Shown here piece after piece: positions 54,906-64,000 of a stretch of DNA of 64,000 nucleotides. Within the stretch, counting starts at the first letter, position 1. Every line of letters starts with the position of its first letter. Location: contig CAISRB010000010.1 in NCBI GenBank assembly GCA_903887775.1, positions 1 through 64,000 of the forward strand. The letters are read 5' to 3'. The notes beneath the pieces are model-generated. The model did no database searches and was not told the origin of the DNA. It saw only the letters and a list, made by a program, of their open reading frames with translations. This DNA comes from an uncultured Bacteroidales bacterium. GTDB taxonomy: Bacteria > Bacteroidota > Bacteroidia > Bacteroidales > FEN-979. Position numbers and translations under genes: made by a program.

Positions 54906-56752
54906 TAAAATTTAATTTATTCGTTCTGCCTTTCAGCCTGGGACTTATTTATGTAGTCTACAGCATTGTCATTCATTATTACAGATGGATAAAGAGCTTG
55001 CCGGCAGTCGACAAAGTCAAACTGGCAAACGGCCTTCGTACACCTTCAAAAGTCCTAGCCTCGCTGAAAGAAATTTTCCTTGAAGGTCTGATCCACCGAA
55101 AGCTGTGGAAAAGAAACCCTTTACTCGGATACATGCATATGAGTTTTGCCCTTGGGTGGTTTCTCCTCATTGTCATGGGGAACCTGGAATCGAGGATATA
55201 TCACGGAGCATATATCAATGCCCCCTATTACCCGATATTTCTGAAGTTTTTTATTCATGACCGCCTTGTACTGTTTTTTGAAATATTCACAGTTCCTGCG
55301 TTTTTCCGCTTCATCATGGACTTCCTTTTGCTTTTTGTCCTGAGCGGTTTAGGGCTTGCACTTATTAAAAGGAAACAGTCGCAATGGTTCGGGCTGAAAC
55401 GTACAACCAACCACAGTTTCTTCGACCGCGTTGCCTTATCCTGTTTATGGATGATCTTTCCGTTGAGGCTGCTCGCCGAAAGCTATACTGCAGGCTATTT
55501 CGGAGGCGGAGGAGGGTTTCTCACGCAGAACCTCGGGAACCTGCTGATAAAAATAAGCCCGGGCCCGGCTGAAAGTATTGCATATATTTTCTGGTGGTCA
55601 TATTCCCTGGCCCTTGGCCTGTTCTTTATCATGATGCCTTATTCACGGTATATGCATATCCCTTCGGAACTGCTACTGATTATTTTCAGGCATTGCGGCA
55701 TACAACCAAAAAAATGGGGTTCGAGCTTCTCTGATCTTGAATTACATTCATGTTCGCGCTGCGGTGTCTGTATCGATGCCTGCCAGTTGAATTTCGCCGC
55801 CGGGATCAGCGATATACAAGCCATTTATTTAATCAGGGGCCAAAGAGATCAGTATGTTCCCGAAAATATTGCGATGACCTGCATGCTATGCGGCCGTTGC
55901 CAGGAAGCCTGCCCTGTTGGTATCAAAGTCGATTTGTTGAGGCTTATTAAAAGGAGGGAAATCGGTTCGGGACAGGTTTCCGATTTTTCTTACCTAACCC
56001 AGAGCTATCCCGGTTTTGCCGAGGTGGTATATTTTGCCGGTTGCATGTCGCATCTCACACCCTCCATTCACATAGCAATGGAAGGGATATTCAGGGAAGC
56101 CGGCGTAGACTACCTTTTTGTGGACCGTGGCGGGAGCACCTGCTGCGGAAGACCATTAATGCTTGCCGGGAAAGACAAACAGTCAAACGAACTGATTGAA
56201 TTCAATAAAACCCTGATCCGCCAGACCAGGGCCCGGCTTCTTGTTACATCCTGCCCTATCTGTTATAAGGTTTTCCGCGAGGAATACAACCTCCCTATCA
56301 GGATACAGCACCATTCCCAATATATTCTCGAACTGGTCAGGGAAGGAAAGATCGCCTTACAGAGCCAGCACCGGAAAGTCGTTTATCACGATCCCTGCGA
56401 CCTGGGCAGAGGAGGCAATGTTTATGATGCACCCAGAGAACTTCTTCGTAAAATATCAGACCTGATGCCCGTTGAAAAAGAATGTGCCGATGCGCTCTGT
56501 TGCGGCGGAAGCCTCGGGCTGATGAATACAACACTTCAGAAAAAAGATGAGGTTACGCGTAATGCACTTCAATTCCTTCTTGCCGGCAATCCGGATATTC
56601 TTGTAACAGCCTGCCCCCTCTGCAAGAAAACCTTCGTGAAGCATTCTAAAACCGAGGTCAGGGATATCGCCGAACTGGTTCATGACGCAATTCCAGGCCG
56701 CCAGATCCGTAAAATCATGGATCCTCAAAAAGCTGAAGCTGCTATTCCTTAA
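54902..56752 (+). CDS. Membrane HdrE/HdrD-like fusion with two CCG domains
   Basis: The 616-residue product begins with about six membrane helices (to about residue 265). His residues in or near helices ([26 protein letters not shown]) could bind b-type heme. Then come two [4Fe-4S] motifs, [13 protein letters not shown] and [13 protein letters not shown], and two CCG domains, both complete: [25 protein letters not shown]; and [24 protein letters not shown]. This resembles HdrD joined to a cytochrome-b-like part, as in DsrMK/HmeCD-like menaquinol enzymes. Its end overlaps the valS end tail to tail by 11 nt. Confidence 0.82.
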   Translation: MIKFNLFVLPFSLGLIYVVYSIVIHYYRWIKSLPAVDKVKLANGLRTPSKVLASLKEIFLEGLIHRKLWKRNPLLGYMHMSFALGWFLLIVMGNLESRIYHGAYINAPYYPIFLKFFIHDRLVLFFEIFTVPAFFRFIMDFLLLFVLSGLGLALIKRKQSQWFGLKRTTNHSFFDRVALSCLWMIFPLRLLAESYTAGYFGGGGGFLTQNLGNLLIKISPGPAESIAYIFWWSYSLALGLFFIMMPYSRYMHIPSELLLIIFRHCGIQPKKWGSSFSDLELHSCSRCGVCIDACQLNFAAGISDIQAIYLIRGQRDQYVPENIAMTCMLCGRCQEACPVGIKVDLLRLIKRREIGSGQVSDFSYLTQSYPGFAEVVYFAGCMSHLTPSIHIAMEGIFREAGVDYLFVDRGGSTCCGRPLMLAGKDKQSNELIEFNKTLIRQTRARLLVTSCPICYKVFREEYNLPIRIQHHSQYILELVREGKIALQSQHRKVVYHDPCDLGRGGNVYDAPRELLRKISDLMPVEKECADALCCGGSLGLMNTTLQKKDEVTRNALQFLLAGNPDILVTACPLCKKTFVKHSKTEVRDIAELVHDAIPGRQIRKIMDPQKAEAAIP

Positions 56753-59381
56753 TGGATCGTATCTGCCCGTTAAGAACATCAATCCTTGCCTCTGCATCCG
56801 CTTTTTTCTTCTTTTCAGCATCCACGACCTTTGGAGAGGCATTATTTACAAAGTTCGCATTGTCAAGCTTCTTCATGACCGTTATGAGAAACCCCTGCTG
56901 GTATTTCAGTTCTTCCTGAAGCTTGATAAGCTCTTCTTCATGGTTGACGTTTTGTGACAACGGGATGAAACATTCGGTGGTTCCCACGATAAAAGAAACC
57001 GAATCAGCTGGTTTGTCAGAGGAATACTGCAAGCCACCCAGGTTACAAAGTTTGACAATAACATCATCAAAGTTACCTGCGGGGCTTTTGTTTTTATCAC
57101 TGCGGATGAATACTGAGATCTGTTCCTTCACAGGGATGTTTTTCCCGGATCTTACCGTCCTGACCGACATCACCAGCTCGCTCACAAACTGGAATTCCCC
57201 GATCAGAGACTCATTGATTAAGCCGGCCTGAGGCATGCTCGCAAGCATTATGGATTCCTTGCCCGAATTATGCAGAACATGAAAGATCTCTTCGGTAAGA
57301 AATGGCATGAAAGGGTGCATCAGCCTGATCAGTTTTTCGAAAAAACCCAGGGTGGCATCATAGGTTTTGCTGTCGATCGGTTGCTGGTAAGCCGGTTTGA
57401 CCATCTCAAGATACCAGGCACAGAAATCGTCCCAAACCAGTTTATAAACATCTCTCAGAGCCTCCGAAAGCCTGTATTTACTGAATTGCTCGTTGATATC
57501 AATCAGGGCCTTATTCAGCACAGAATCAAACCATTCAACCGACACCTGGCCTGATTTTGGCTGATCGAGGTCTGCATCAACCGTCCATCCCCTCACAAGG
57601 CGCATGGCATTCCATACCTTGTTGCAGAAATTCCTTCCCTGTTCAATCAGGTTGTCATCATAAAGCAGATCATTCCCTGCAGGGGAACACAGCAACATTC
57701 CCATGCGCACCGCGTCGGCACCGTATTTCCTGATCAGTTCTATCGGTTCGGGTGAATTACCAAGCGATTTTGACATTTTCCTGCCCTGCTTGTCACGTAC
57801 AATCCCGGTAAAATAAACATTTCTGAACGGAACCTCTTTACGATATAAAAGTCCGGCCATGATCATCCTGGCAACCCAGAAAAAAATGATTTCGGGAGCG
57901 GTTACGAGGTCAACCGTAGGGTAATAATAGTTTATGTCCTGATTATCAGGCTTCCTGATACCATCAAATACCGATATGGGCCAGAGCCATGAGGAAAACC
58001 AGGTATCCATCACATCCTCATCCTGCTTAAGCTCATCCTGAGTGACCGGGGGTTGGGCTTTGGGGGTCAGGGACTCTGCTTTTCGAAGGGCTTCTTCACG
58101 GGTTTTGGCAACGACGAAACGGCCGTCGGGGAGATACCAAGCCGGTATCCTTTGCCCCCACAGAAGTTGCCTGGAGATACACCAGTCATTCACATTTTCC
58201 ATCCAGTGCCTGTACATATTCTTGTACTTGGCAGGATAAAATTGTACAGTGTCATTTTCCACAACCTCAAGAGCCGGCTGCGCAAGTTCCTTCATCTTCA
58301 TGAACCACTGAACCGAGATCCTGGGTTCAATCACTTCATCGGTCCTTTCCGAATATCCGACTTTGTTCGTATAATTTTCTATCCTGACCAGCTGGCCTGC
58401 GGCATCAAGATCCTTCACGATCCTGTTCCTTACCTTGAACCTGTTTTCTCCGATATATAACTGCGCCGCTTCGCTCAGTGTACCATCCGGGTTAAACGTA
58501 TCGATCACCTCGAGATTATACTTAAGCCCAAGGTTATAGTCGGTAATATCGTGTGCAGGAGTTACTTTTAATGCTCCGGTACCGAATTCCCTGTCAACAT
58601 ATTCATCAAATATCATGGGGACCGGGCGGTTGATCAGGGGGACAAGGATCTTTTTGCCCTTCAGATGCCTGTACCTTTCATCTTCGGGGTGAACACAGAT
58701 AGCAGTATCTCCCAATATCGTTTCAGGCCTGGTTGTAGCGATGGTGATCCATTCATCCTGGTTGCCTTCAACCCTGTATTTCACAAAATAAAGTTTCGAC
58801 TGGACTTCCTTGTAAATCACCTCCTCGTCTGAAACTGCTGTCAGGGCCTTCGGATCCCAGTTGATCATGCGGGCCCCGCGGTAGATGAATCCTTTTTGAT
58901 ACAGGTCAATAAATACATCTATCACCGACTCATAGCGGGCTTCATCCATCGTAAAGCAGGTTCTCTCCCAGTCACAGGAAGCCCCTAGTTTCTTTAACTG
59001 CTCAAGGATAATGCCTCCGTGTTTTTCCTTCCATTCCCAGGCATATTGTAAAAATTCTTCCCGGCTGAGGCTTGATTTGTCAATGCCCTGTTCCCTGAGT
59101 TTTGCCACAACCTTGGCTTCAGTTGCGATGGATGCATGGTCGGTTCCCGGGACCCAGCATGCATTTTTCCCAAGCATTCGCGCACGCCGGACAAGGATGT
59201 CCTGAATCGTGTTATTAAGCATATGGCCCATATGCAGAACGCCGGTAACGTTAGGAGGCGGAATCACAATGCAGTATGGTTCCCTGTCATCAGGAACTGA
59301 CCGGAACATATGGTTTTCCATCCAGAAAGCGTACCATTTCTCTTCAACTCCGGACGGGTCGTATTTAGAAGCAATTTCCAT
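56742..59381 (-). CDS. valS: Valyl-tRNA synthetase
   Basis: ValRS charges tRNA-Val and edits mischarged Thr. From the ATG at 59381 the product has 879 residues; an ATG nine codons upstream (59408) overlaps the -7 box and is rejected. [17 protein letters not shown] is the family start. The class I signatures are HMGH ([14 protein letters not shown], about residues 43-56) and KMSKS ([14 protein letters not shown]). The C-terminus carries the coiled-coil arm ([17 protein letters not shown] to [15 protein letters not shown]). The gene ends within the Hdr membrane gene. Confidence 0.96.
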   Translation of the reverse strand: MEIASKYDPSGVEEKWYAFWMENHMFRSVPDDREPYCIVIPPPNVTGVLHMGHMLNNTIQDILVRRARMLGKNACWVPGTDHASIATEAKVVAKLREQGIDKSSLSREEFLQYAWEWKEKHGGIILEQLKKLGASCDWERTCFTMDEARYESVIDVFIDLYQKGFIYRGARMINWDPKALTAVSDEEVIYKEVQSKLYFVKYRVEGNQDEWITIATTRPETILGDTAICVHPEDERYRHLKGKKILVPLINRPVPMIFDEYVDREFGTGALKVTPAHDITDYNLGLKYNLEVIDTFNPDGTLSEAAQLYIGENRFKVRNRIVKDLDAAGQLVRIENYTNKVGYSERTDEVIEPRISVQWFMKMKELAQPALEVVENDTVQFYPAKYKNMYRHWMENVNDWCISRQLLWGQRIPAWYLPDGRFVVAKTREEALRKAESLTPKAQPPVTQDELKQDEDVMDTWFSSWLWPISVFDGIRKPDNQDINYYYPTVDLVTAPEIIFFWVARMIMAGLLYRKEVPFRNVYFTGIVRDKQGRKMSKSLGNSPEPIELIRKYGADAVRMGMLLCSPAGNDLLYDDNLIEQGRNFCNKVWNAMRLVRGWTVDADLDQPKSGQVSVEWFDSVLNKALIDINEQFSKYRLSEALRDVYKLVWDDFCAWYLEMVKPAYQQPIDSKTYDATLGFFEKLIRLMHPFMPFLTEEIFHVLHNSGKESIMLASMPQAGLINESLIGEFQFVSELVMSVRTVRSGKNIPVKEQISVFIRSDKNKSPAGNFDDVIVKLCNLGGLQYSSDKPADSVSFIVGTTECFIPLSQNVNHEEELIKLQEELKYQQGFLITVMKKLDNANFVNNASPKVVDAEKKKKADAEARIDVLNGQIRSIKE

Positions 59382-59405
59382 GAGATGCTTTTTGCAATCA
59401 GGGCG

Positions 59406-59413
59406 CAAAGGTA
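59406..59413 (-). promoter_or_regulatory. -7 promoter box for valS
   Basis: TACCTTTG followed by CGCCC on the minus strand, 24 nt before the ATG at 59381. Transcription would start near 59399. Confidence 0.5.
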
Positions 59414-59435
59414 GGAAAAATCGGGAAGCTGAAAT

Positions 59436-60368
59436 TTAATGAAGCCTGCTTCTTTTCACAAGGTACGGCAGCAGTACATGGTCAAAGGTATCATTAATGT
59501 TGGCCTCAACAAGATCAATCTTATACTGGCCGCATCGGAGAATAAGATCCTTGCTGAATTTCTCAATCCTTGAAAGATATTGTTTCCTTACTTCTTCGGG
59601 AAAGAGCCTGATTTCCTGCCCCGACTCGAGGTCAATAAATTTATAGGGCCGGTTCTCATACTCAAAACCGAGTTCTTTCTTTTTATCAACGACATGGAAG
59701 AGGACGACTTCGTGCTTATTATGTTTCAGGTGCTGCAAAGCTGAGAACATTTCCTCAGTTTCTGCTGAATTCTCAAACATATCGCTGAAGATCAGAACCA
59801 GCGATCGCCTGTGGATCCTCTCTGCAAGTTCGTGGATAACCTGGGCCAGGGCGGTTTTTTTCCGGACTTCAGGAGAAACAGGATGCAGTAATTTCTCCAG
59901 CTGCTGGTAAAGGTATTTATAATGTACAGGACTTGATTTACATTGAGTATGAAGTTCAACAGTGTCTGAAAAGAAGCTTACACCGGCGGCATCATGCTGA
60001 CGCCTTAAAAGAAAAAGCAAGGCAGCGGTAAGGTAAATTGAGAAAATGATCTTGTTGGGATGCAGGATATCAGGTTTGCTGATGACCGGATAATACATTG
60101 AAGATGAGTTGTCGATAAACACCTGGCAGCGCAGGTTCGTTTCTTCTTCAAAGCGTTTGACATAGAGCCTGTCGCTTCTGCCGAAAAGCTTCCAGTCGAT
60201 ATTCCTGATCGACTCACCGGTATTGTAAAGCCTGTGTTCTGCAAACTCAACAGAAAACCCGTGAAAAGGGCTTTTATGAAGACCTGTTATAAACCCTTCA
60301 ACAACCTGCCTGGCAAGAAGTTCCAGTGAAGAATACTGTTCAAAATGGCTTTGGTCAAGGATGGGCAT
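59436..60368 (-). CDS. DUF58-domain protein with a VWA-like fold
   Basis: From the ATG at 60368 the product has 310 residues. The frame is open to 60437, but the extra N-terminus (FRFSPFAFRFSPF) is only translated from the 7-bp repeat, so the Met in MPILDQSHFEQ is preferred. DUF58 marks are RNIDWKLFGRSDRLYVKRFEEE (about residues 58-80), CQVFIDNSSSMYY (VWA MIDAS-like DxSxS) and LVLIFSDMFENSAE. Members usually work with a MoxR AAA ATPase, which is absent here. It is downstream of trxA. Confidence 0.85.
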   Translation of the reverse strand: MPILDQSHFEQYSSLELLARQVVEGFITGLHKSPFHGFSVEFAEHRLYNTGESIRNIDWKLFGRSDRLYVKRFEEETNLRCQVFIDNSSSMYYPVISKPDILHPNKIIFSIYLTAALLFLLRRQHDAAGVSFFSDTVELHTQCKSSPVHYKYLYQQLEKLLHPVSPEVRKKTALAQVIHELAERIHRRSLVLIFSDMFENSAETEEMFSALQHLKHNKHEVVLFHVVDKKKELGFEYENRPYKFIDLESGQEIRLFPEEVRKQYLSRIEKFSKDLILRCGQYKIDLVEANINDTFDHVLLPYLVKRSRLH

Positions 60369-60379
60369 GGGAAATGGTG

Positions 60380-60461
60380 AAAAGCGAAAAGCGAAAGGTG
60401 AAAAGCGAAATAAAATTGCGAAAGAAGAATCTGCCATTTTCGCCTTTCGCTTTTCGCTTTT
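60380..60461. repeat. Inverted AAAAGCG/CGCTTTT heptamer arms between trxA and the DUF58 gene
   Basis: The left arm (60380-60404) and right arm (60437-60461) can pair over 25 bp with one mismatch. The units are AAAAGCG, AAAGGTG and CGCCTTT, the same family as 27352-27517. The right arm abuts the trxA stop codon. Confidence 0.85.
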
Positions 60462-60778
60462 TAGATGTGTTTCTCTATCAAACTCTTATAGCTCGCCTTC
60501 GGGACTGCTCCAACCTGTTTATCTATTACTTCCCCGTTTTTAATATAAAGGACCGTCGGGATATTGCGTATTTTGTATTTTGCAGTGGTAACTGGATTTT
60601 CATCTACATTAAGCTCGCCTGCTACGATCCTGCCTTCATATTCAGTGGCCAGTTCATGTATGATAGGGCTCACCATACGACAAGGGCCGCACCATTCGGC
60701 AGAGAGATCAACAATAGCTAACTTATCGGATTTTTCAACCTTTTCAGCAAAATTGGAATCAGTGAATGTCTCAAACAT
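60461..60778 (-). CDS. trxA: Thioredoxin
   Basis: A 105-residue thioredoxin that keeps cytoplasmic thiols reduced. The active site is WCGPC (in LSAEWCGPCRMVSPI, about residues 29-33) and the cis-Pro is in RNIPTVLYIKNG. The ATG at 60778 is chosen; the one six codons earlier (60796) falls inside the -7 box. Length is normal. Confidence 0.95.
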   Translation of the reverse strand: MFETFTDSNFAEKVEKSDKLAIVDLSAEWCGPCRMVSPIIHELATEYEGRIVAGELNVDENPVTTAKYKIRNIPTVLYIKNGEVIDKQVGAVPKASYKSLIEKHI

Positions 60779-60793
60779 ATACGATTTTTTTTG

Positions 60794-60801
60794 CAAAATT
60801 A
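60794..60801 (-). promoter_or_regulatory. -7 promoter box for trxA
   Basis: TAATTTTG on the minus strand, 15 nt before the trxA ATG at 60778. Transcription would start near 60787. The box lies in the gap after dnaE, so trxA has its own promoter. Confidence 0.5.
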
Positions 60802-60817
60802 ATAAATCATTTCCATT

Positions 60818-63800
60818 TTATTCAGAAAGATGAAAACTGATCCCCGGAAAATCCGTAAGAGCCAGTACCACTTCTTTTGCGTTAACCCTGAATTTCTTCG
60901 AGGGAAGATCAATGTTGAATGCTTCCTCCGGGTCAACAACCCTAATCCTTAACTGGCATTTCCCCTTTTGTTTCCTGATCAGGGTGTGGATTTCATTAAC
61001 TGTATTGTCACTTAATCCGTTCACCGGTATAGTAAGTGTGAGTATTTTAGCATTTTTCTCAATGGCATCAGCAAGCAGGGAAACATGAAGCACCCTCAGG
61101 GTCAGCTGATCCGGATTATCATACCGGGGTTCAATTCTGACTTTAACAAGTACATGCTGTCCTTCTTCCATGAAATGCTTAAACCGGAGGTAGTCTTCCG
61201 AGAACAGGGAAACTGAAATAAAATCCACATAATCTTCAATGACAAAGGAGCCAAAAGGTTTGCCTGTTTTCCCTGTTTTATGGGTTGCACTGATCACGGT
61301 GCCGGCAAAGCTGATTTCTTTTCCCTTGAACGGGCGCAGATCTTCTTTCAGTTGTTCGGTGCTTACATTGCAGAAGTGATCGATCTCAAGTTTGAACTCA
61401 TCGAGCGGATGCCCGCTCATATAAAACCCTGTTATCTCCTTTTCATACCTGAGCTGCTCTATCCTTGACCATGGGGGACAATCGGGCAATTTGAGGTCGT
61501 CCATTTCTACCTGTTCTGCTTCTCCGAAAAGCGACTGCTGGGAGCTGTTCTGCCGCACATGGTATTCGGTTGCATGCTTTAACACACTTTCGAGGAAAGT
61601 AGATTCTTCCCCGTTCTGTTTGTAAAAAAGCTGTGCCCTGTGCATCCCTTCAAAACAATCAAAAGCCCCTGCCCTGGCAAGAGCTTCCATGCAACGTTTG
61701 TTGATATGATGCGATGACACACGTTTTGTAAAATCAAAAATGCTGATGAAGGGGCCGTTATTTTTTCTTTCTGCCGTGATTGCCATCACAGCAGCTTCTC
61801 CCACATTTTTTATGCCTGCCATTCCGAAACGGATCTCCCCTTTACGGTTCACGGTAAACCTCAGCTCGCTCTCGTTTACATCGGGGCCCAGTACCGAAAT
61901 TCCCATCCTCTTACATTCATCGAGAAAAAGAGTGATTTCCTTGAGATCGGAAAGGTTCCGGCTGAGTACTGCCGCCATGAATTCAGCAGGAAAATGGGCT
62001 TTGAGATAAGCCTGGCGGTAGGCTACGTATGCATAACAGGTGGAATGCGATTTATTGAAGGCATAATTCGCAAAAGCTTCCCAGTCCTTCCAGATCTTCG
62101 TGATCGTTTCCACTTTGATGCCGTTTTTCCTGCAGCCTTCGAAGAACTTGGGTTTGATCGTGTTCATCAGCTCTTCGATCTTCTTCCCTACTGCCTTTCG
62201 CAGGTTATCGGCCTCGCCCTTCGAAAATCCTGCAAGCTCCTGCGAAAGCAACATAAGCTGCTCCTGGTAAACGGTAATACCATAGGTGTCTTTAAGGTAT
62301 TTTTCCATGACAGGGATATCATATTCTATTTTTTCCCTGCCATGTTTACGGTTGATAAACCTCGGGATATATTCCATCGGGCCGGGCCTGTAAAGGGCGT
62401 TCATCGCGATCAGGTCCTCGATCACATTGGGTTTCAGTTCACGGAGGTATTTTTTCATGCCGTCCGACTCAAACTGGAAGATCCCGGTGGTTTTCCCCTG
62501 TGTGAACAGATCATAGGTATGCTGATCATCAAAAGGGATGGCTTCGATATCGAGGTCAATACCTTTTGACAATTTGATGTTGTCAATGGCCTCCTTGATG
62601 ATCGCAAGCGTTTTCAAGCCGAGGAAATCCATTTTAAGCATGCCCACCTTCTCGATAAATTCCCCGTCAAACTGGGTCAGCAGCAGATCCGACTCCTTAC
62701 TGGTCGCGATGGGGATGTAGTTCGTGAGATCTTCCCTGCCGATGATTATCCCGCAGGCATGAAGGCCGGTCTGCCTGATCGATCCTTCCAGTTCCTCGGC
62801 ATATTTTATTGTATCGGATACTAATTTGTTCGATGAAAGCTTCGCGGCTTTTAATTCAGGGACTTCTTCAATTGCGGCTTTCAGGGTGATGCCAGGCCTG
62901 GCGGGGATGAGTTTGGAAAGGGCATTCACCTGGTCTATCGGCATGCGGTGAACACGCCCGACATCCCTCAGAGCTCCTTTCGCAGCCATAGTCCCGAAGG
63001 TGATCACCTGGGCCACTTTATCATGACCGTATTTATTCTCCACCCATTTGAGCACCCTGTCCCTTCCGTCCTCATCAAAATCTATATCGATATCCGGTAA
63101 GGAGACCCGGTCGGGGTTCAGGAACCTTTCGAAAAGAAGGTTGTACTTCAGGGGATCCACATCGGTGATCCTGTTACAGAAAGCAACCACTGAACCTGCG
63201 GCCGATCCGCGCCCGGGACCTACGGCCACTCCCATGTCCCTTGCTGCGTTGAGAAAATCCTGTACAATGAGAAAGTACCCCGGGTATCCCATTTTCTTTA
63301 TCGTGGCAAGCTCAAAATCAATTCGTTCACGGATCTCTTCTGTTATTGCAGGATATCTCTTTTCAGCACCCTTGTATGTGAGGTACCTCAGGTATTCATC
63401 GGCATCGGTGAAGTTATCAGGAATGGAAAAATCGGGCATGATCGGTTTCCTGTTCAGGTCATACACCTCGATCTTATCCAATACTTCCATCGTGTTTTCA
63501 AGGGCTTCGGGGATATCGCTGAAAACAGCCTGCATTTCCTCCTGGCTTTTCAGCCATTCCTGCCCGGTATACCTTAAACGGTCGGGATCATCAATAAATT
63601 TCCCGGTATTCACACAGAGCAGGCGATCATGCATCTCTGCATCGGTCTCCTCAAGAAAATGAACGTCATTTGTTGCGATCAGCCTGATGCTGTGTTTTCC
63701 CGCAAGCTGAATCAGCACTTTTTCCACTTCAGCCTGCCTTTCATAAACGCTGGCATCACGCGTAAGATCAGTGATTTTATGCCTCATCAGTTCGAGGTAA

Positions 63801-64000
63801 AAATCATCGCCGAAAATTTCCCTGTATTCAAAAAGCGCAGTTTCGGCTTTTTTAATATTACCGGCCTGGATGGCTCTCGGGATTTCTCCTGCAAGGCAGG
63901 CCGAAGATGCAATCAGCCCGTCATGGTATTCCTCTAGTAATTGCTTGTCAATCCTGGGTTTATAATAAAACCCCTCAGTCCAGGATAAAGAGATAAGCTT
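60818..64000 (-). CDS. dnaE: DNA polymerase III alpha subunit, missing its N-terminus (cut by window edge)
   Basis: The catalytic subunit of the replicative polymerase. The frame stays open from 63787 to the window edge, giving 1060 residues without the first part. The fragment opens inside the PHP domain (KLISLSWTEGFYYKPRI). The polymerase active site is SLPDIDIDFDEDGRDRV, with GPGRGSAAGSVVAF before it. The fingers and helix-hairpin-helix regions follow, then an OB fold (ISFAGTVISATHKTGKTGKP) and the end FPGISFHLSE. No 3'-5' exonuclease domain is in the visible part, as expected for DnaE. Confidence 0.96.
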   Translation of the reverse strand, partial: KLISLSWTEGFYYKPRIDKQLLEEYHDGLIASSACLAGEIPRAIQAGNIKKAETALFEYREIFGDDFYLELMRHKITDLTRDASVYERQAEVEKVLIQLAGKHSIRLIATNDVHFLEETDAEMHDRLLCVNTGKFIDDPDRLRYTGQEWLKSQEEMQAVFSDIPEALENTMEVLDKIEVYDLNRKPIMPDFSIPDNFTDADEYLRYLTYKGAEKRYPAITEEIRERIDFELATIKKMGYPGYFLIVQDFLNAARDMGVAVGPGRGSAAGSVVAFCNRITDVDPLKYNLLFERFLNPDRVSLPDIDIDFDEDGRDRVLKWVENKYGHDKVAQVITFGTMAAKGALRDVGRVHRMPIDQVNALSKLIPARPGITLKAAIEEVPELKAAKLSSNKLVSDTIKYAEELEGSIRQTGLHACGIIIGREDLTNYIPIATSKESDLLLTQFDGEFIEKVGMLKMDFLGLKTLAIIKEAIDNIKLSKGIDLDIEAIPFDDQHTYDLFTQGKTTGIFQFESDGMKKYLRELKPNVIEDLIAMNALYRPGPMEYIPRFINRKHGREKIEYDIPVMEKYLKDTYGITVYQEQLMLLSQELAGFSKGEADNLRKAVGKKIEELMNTIKPKFFEGCRKNGIKVETITKIWKDWEAFANYAFNKSHSTCYAYVAYRQAYLKAHFPAEFMAAVLSRNLSDLKEITLFLDECKRMGISVLGPDVNESELRFTVNRKGEIRFGMAGIKNVGEAAVMAITAERKNNGPFISIFDFTKRVSSHHINKRCMEALARAGAFDCFEGMHRAQLFYKQNGEESTFLESVLKHATEYHVRQNSSQQSLFGEAEQVEMDDLKLPDCPPWSRIEQLRYEKEITGFYMSGHPLDEFKLEIDHFCNVSTEQLKEDLRPFKGKEISFAGTVISATHKTGKTGKPFGSFVIEDYVDFISVSLFSEDYLRFKHFMEEGQHVLVKVRIEPRYDNPDQLTLRVLHVSLLADAIEKNAKILTLTIPVNGLSDNTVNEIHTLIRKQKGKCQLRIRVVDPEEAFNIDLPSKKFRVNAKEVVLALTDFPGISFHLSE

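Noticed and set aside
60369-60437. N-terminal extension of the DUF58 protein (FRFSPFAFRFSPF)
   Set aside because: It is a translation of the 7-bp repeat; the downstream ATG at 60368 gives the conserved protein.
62001-62569. A long plus-strand frame inside dnaE
   Set aside because: It lies opposite the conserved polymerase domain of dnaE and has no recognisable features.

Overview
The window is a piece of a Bacteroidota chromosome, most likely Bacteroidales or a close relative. Evidence: a type IX secretion C-terminal sorting domain and a PorE-like OmpA protein, fused SecDF, a DUF4290 protein, LruC-domain lipoproteins, few recognisable Shine-Dalgarno sequences, and many -7 boxes of the form TAnnTTTG. 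The genus cannot be named from the sequence. No tRNA, rRNA, CRISPR array, insertion sequence or prophage was seen.

Layout. 1-10956 (minus): the str-S10-spc ribosomal superoperon, in transcription order rpsL, rpsG, fusA, rpsJ, rplC, rplD, rplW, rplB, rpsS, rplV, rpsC, rplP, rpmC, rpsQ, rplN, rplX, rplE, rpsN, rpsH, rplF, rplR (cut by the window edge). It is driven by a clear promoter near 11190 and a structured leader of about 220 nt. 11380-18625 (minus): an accessory envelope block with a short lipoprotein, two LruC-domain proteins, a lipoprotein with a possible thioester domain, and a TylF-type methyltransferase. 18819-27351 (plus): uvrD/pcrA, DUF4290-murA, grpE-dnaJ, and a NatAB-like ABC exporter. 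27518-29989 (minus): a polyamine pair, a deoxyhypusine-synthase-like enzyme and an arginine decarboxylase. 30154-40625 (plus): two small unknowns, secDF, a PorE-like protein, purM, prfA, pyrF. 40745-41764 (minus): ilvE. 42011-45932 (plus): htpG and lemA-TPM-TPM. 45935-46414 (minus): a cytochrome c lipoprotein. 46600-56752 (plus): a large T9SS-secreted propeller/PKD protein, rsmE, DUF4159, and a five-gene heterodisulfide-reductase-like cluster. 56742-64000 (minus): valS, DUF58, trxA, dnaE (cut by the window edge).

Most of the window is housekeeping. The most unusual items are: the Hdr-like operon (HdrC, HdrB with a decayed first CCG module, a short HdrA/QmoA-like flavoprotein, a second HdrC, and a membrane HdrDE-like fusion) with no soluble electron-donor partner beside it; a PorE-like protein with an extra C-terminal domain that looks like a dead retropepsin; MurA with Asp in place of the fosfomycin-target Cys; a bipartite promoter motif shared by grpE and htpG; a 122-bp inverted repeat pair around prfA; and many intergenic arrays of different sequence but mostly 7-bp period, one of which sits inside a coding gene.

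The -7 boxes were used to settle several starts (porE-like, the T9SS protein, valS, trxA), because the longest ORF would begin at or upstream of the predicted transcription start.
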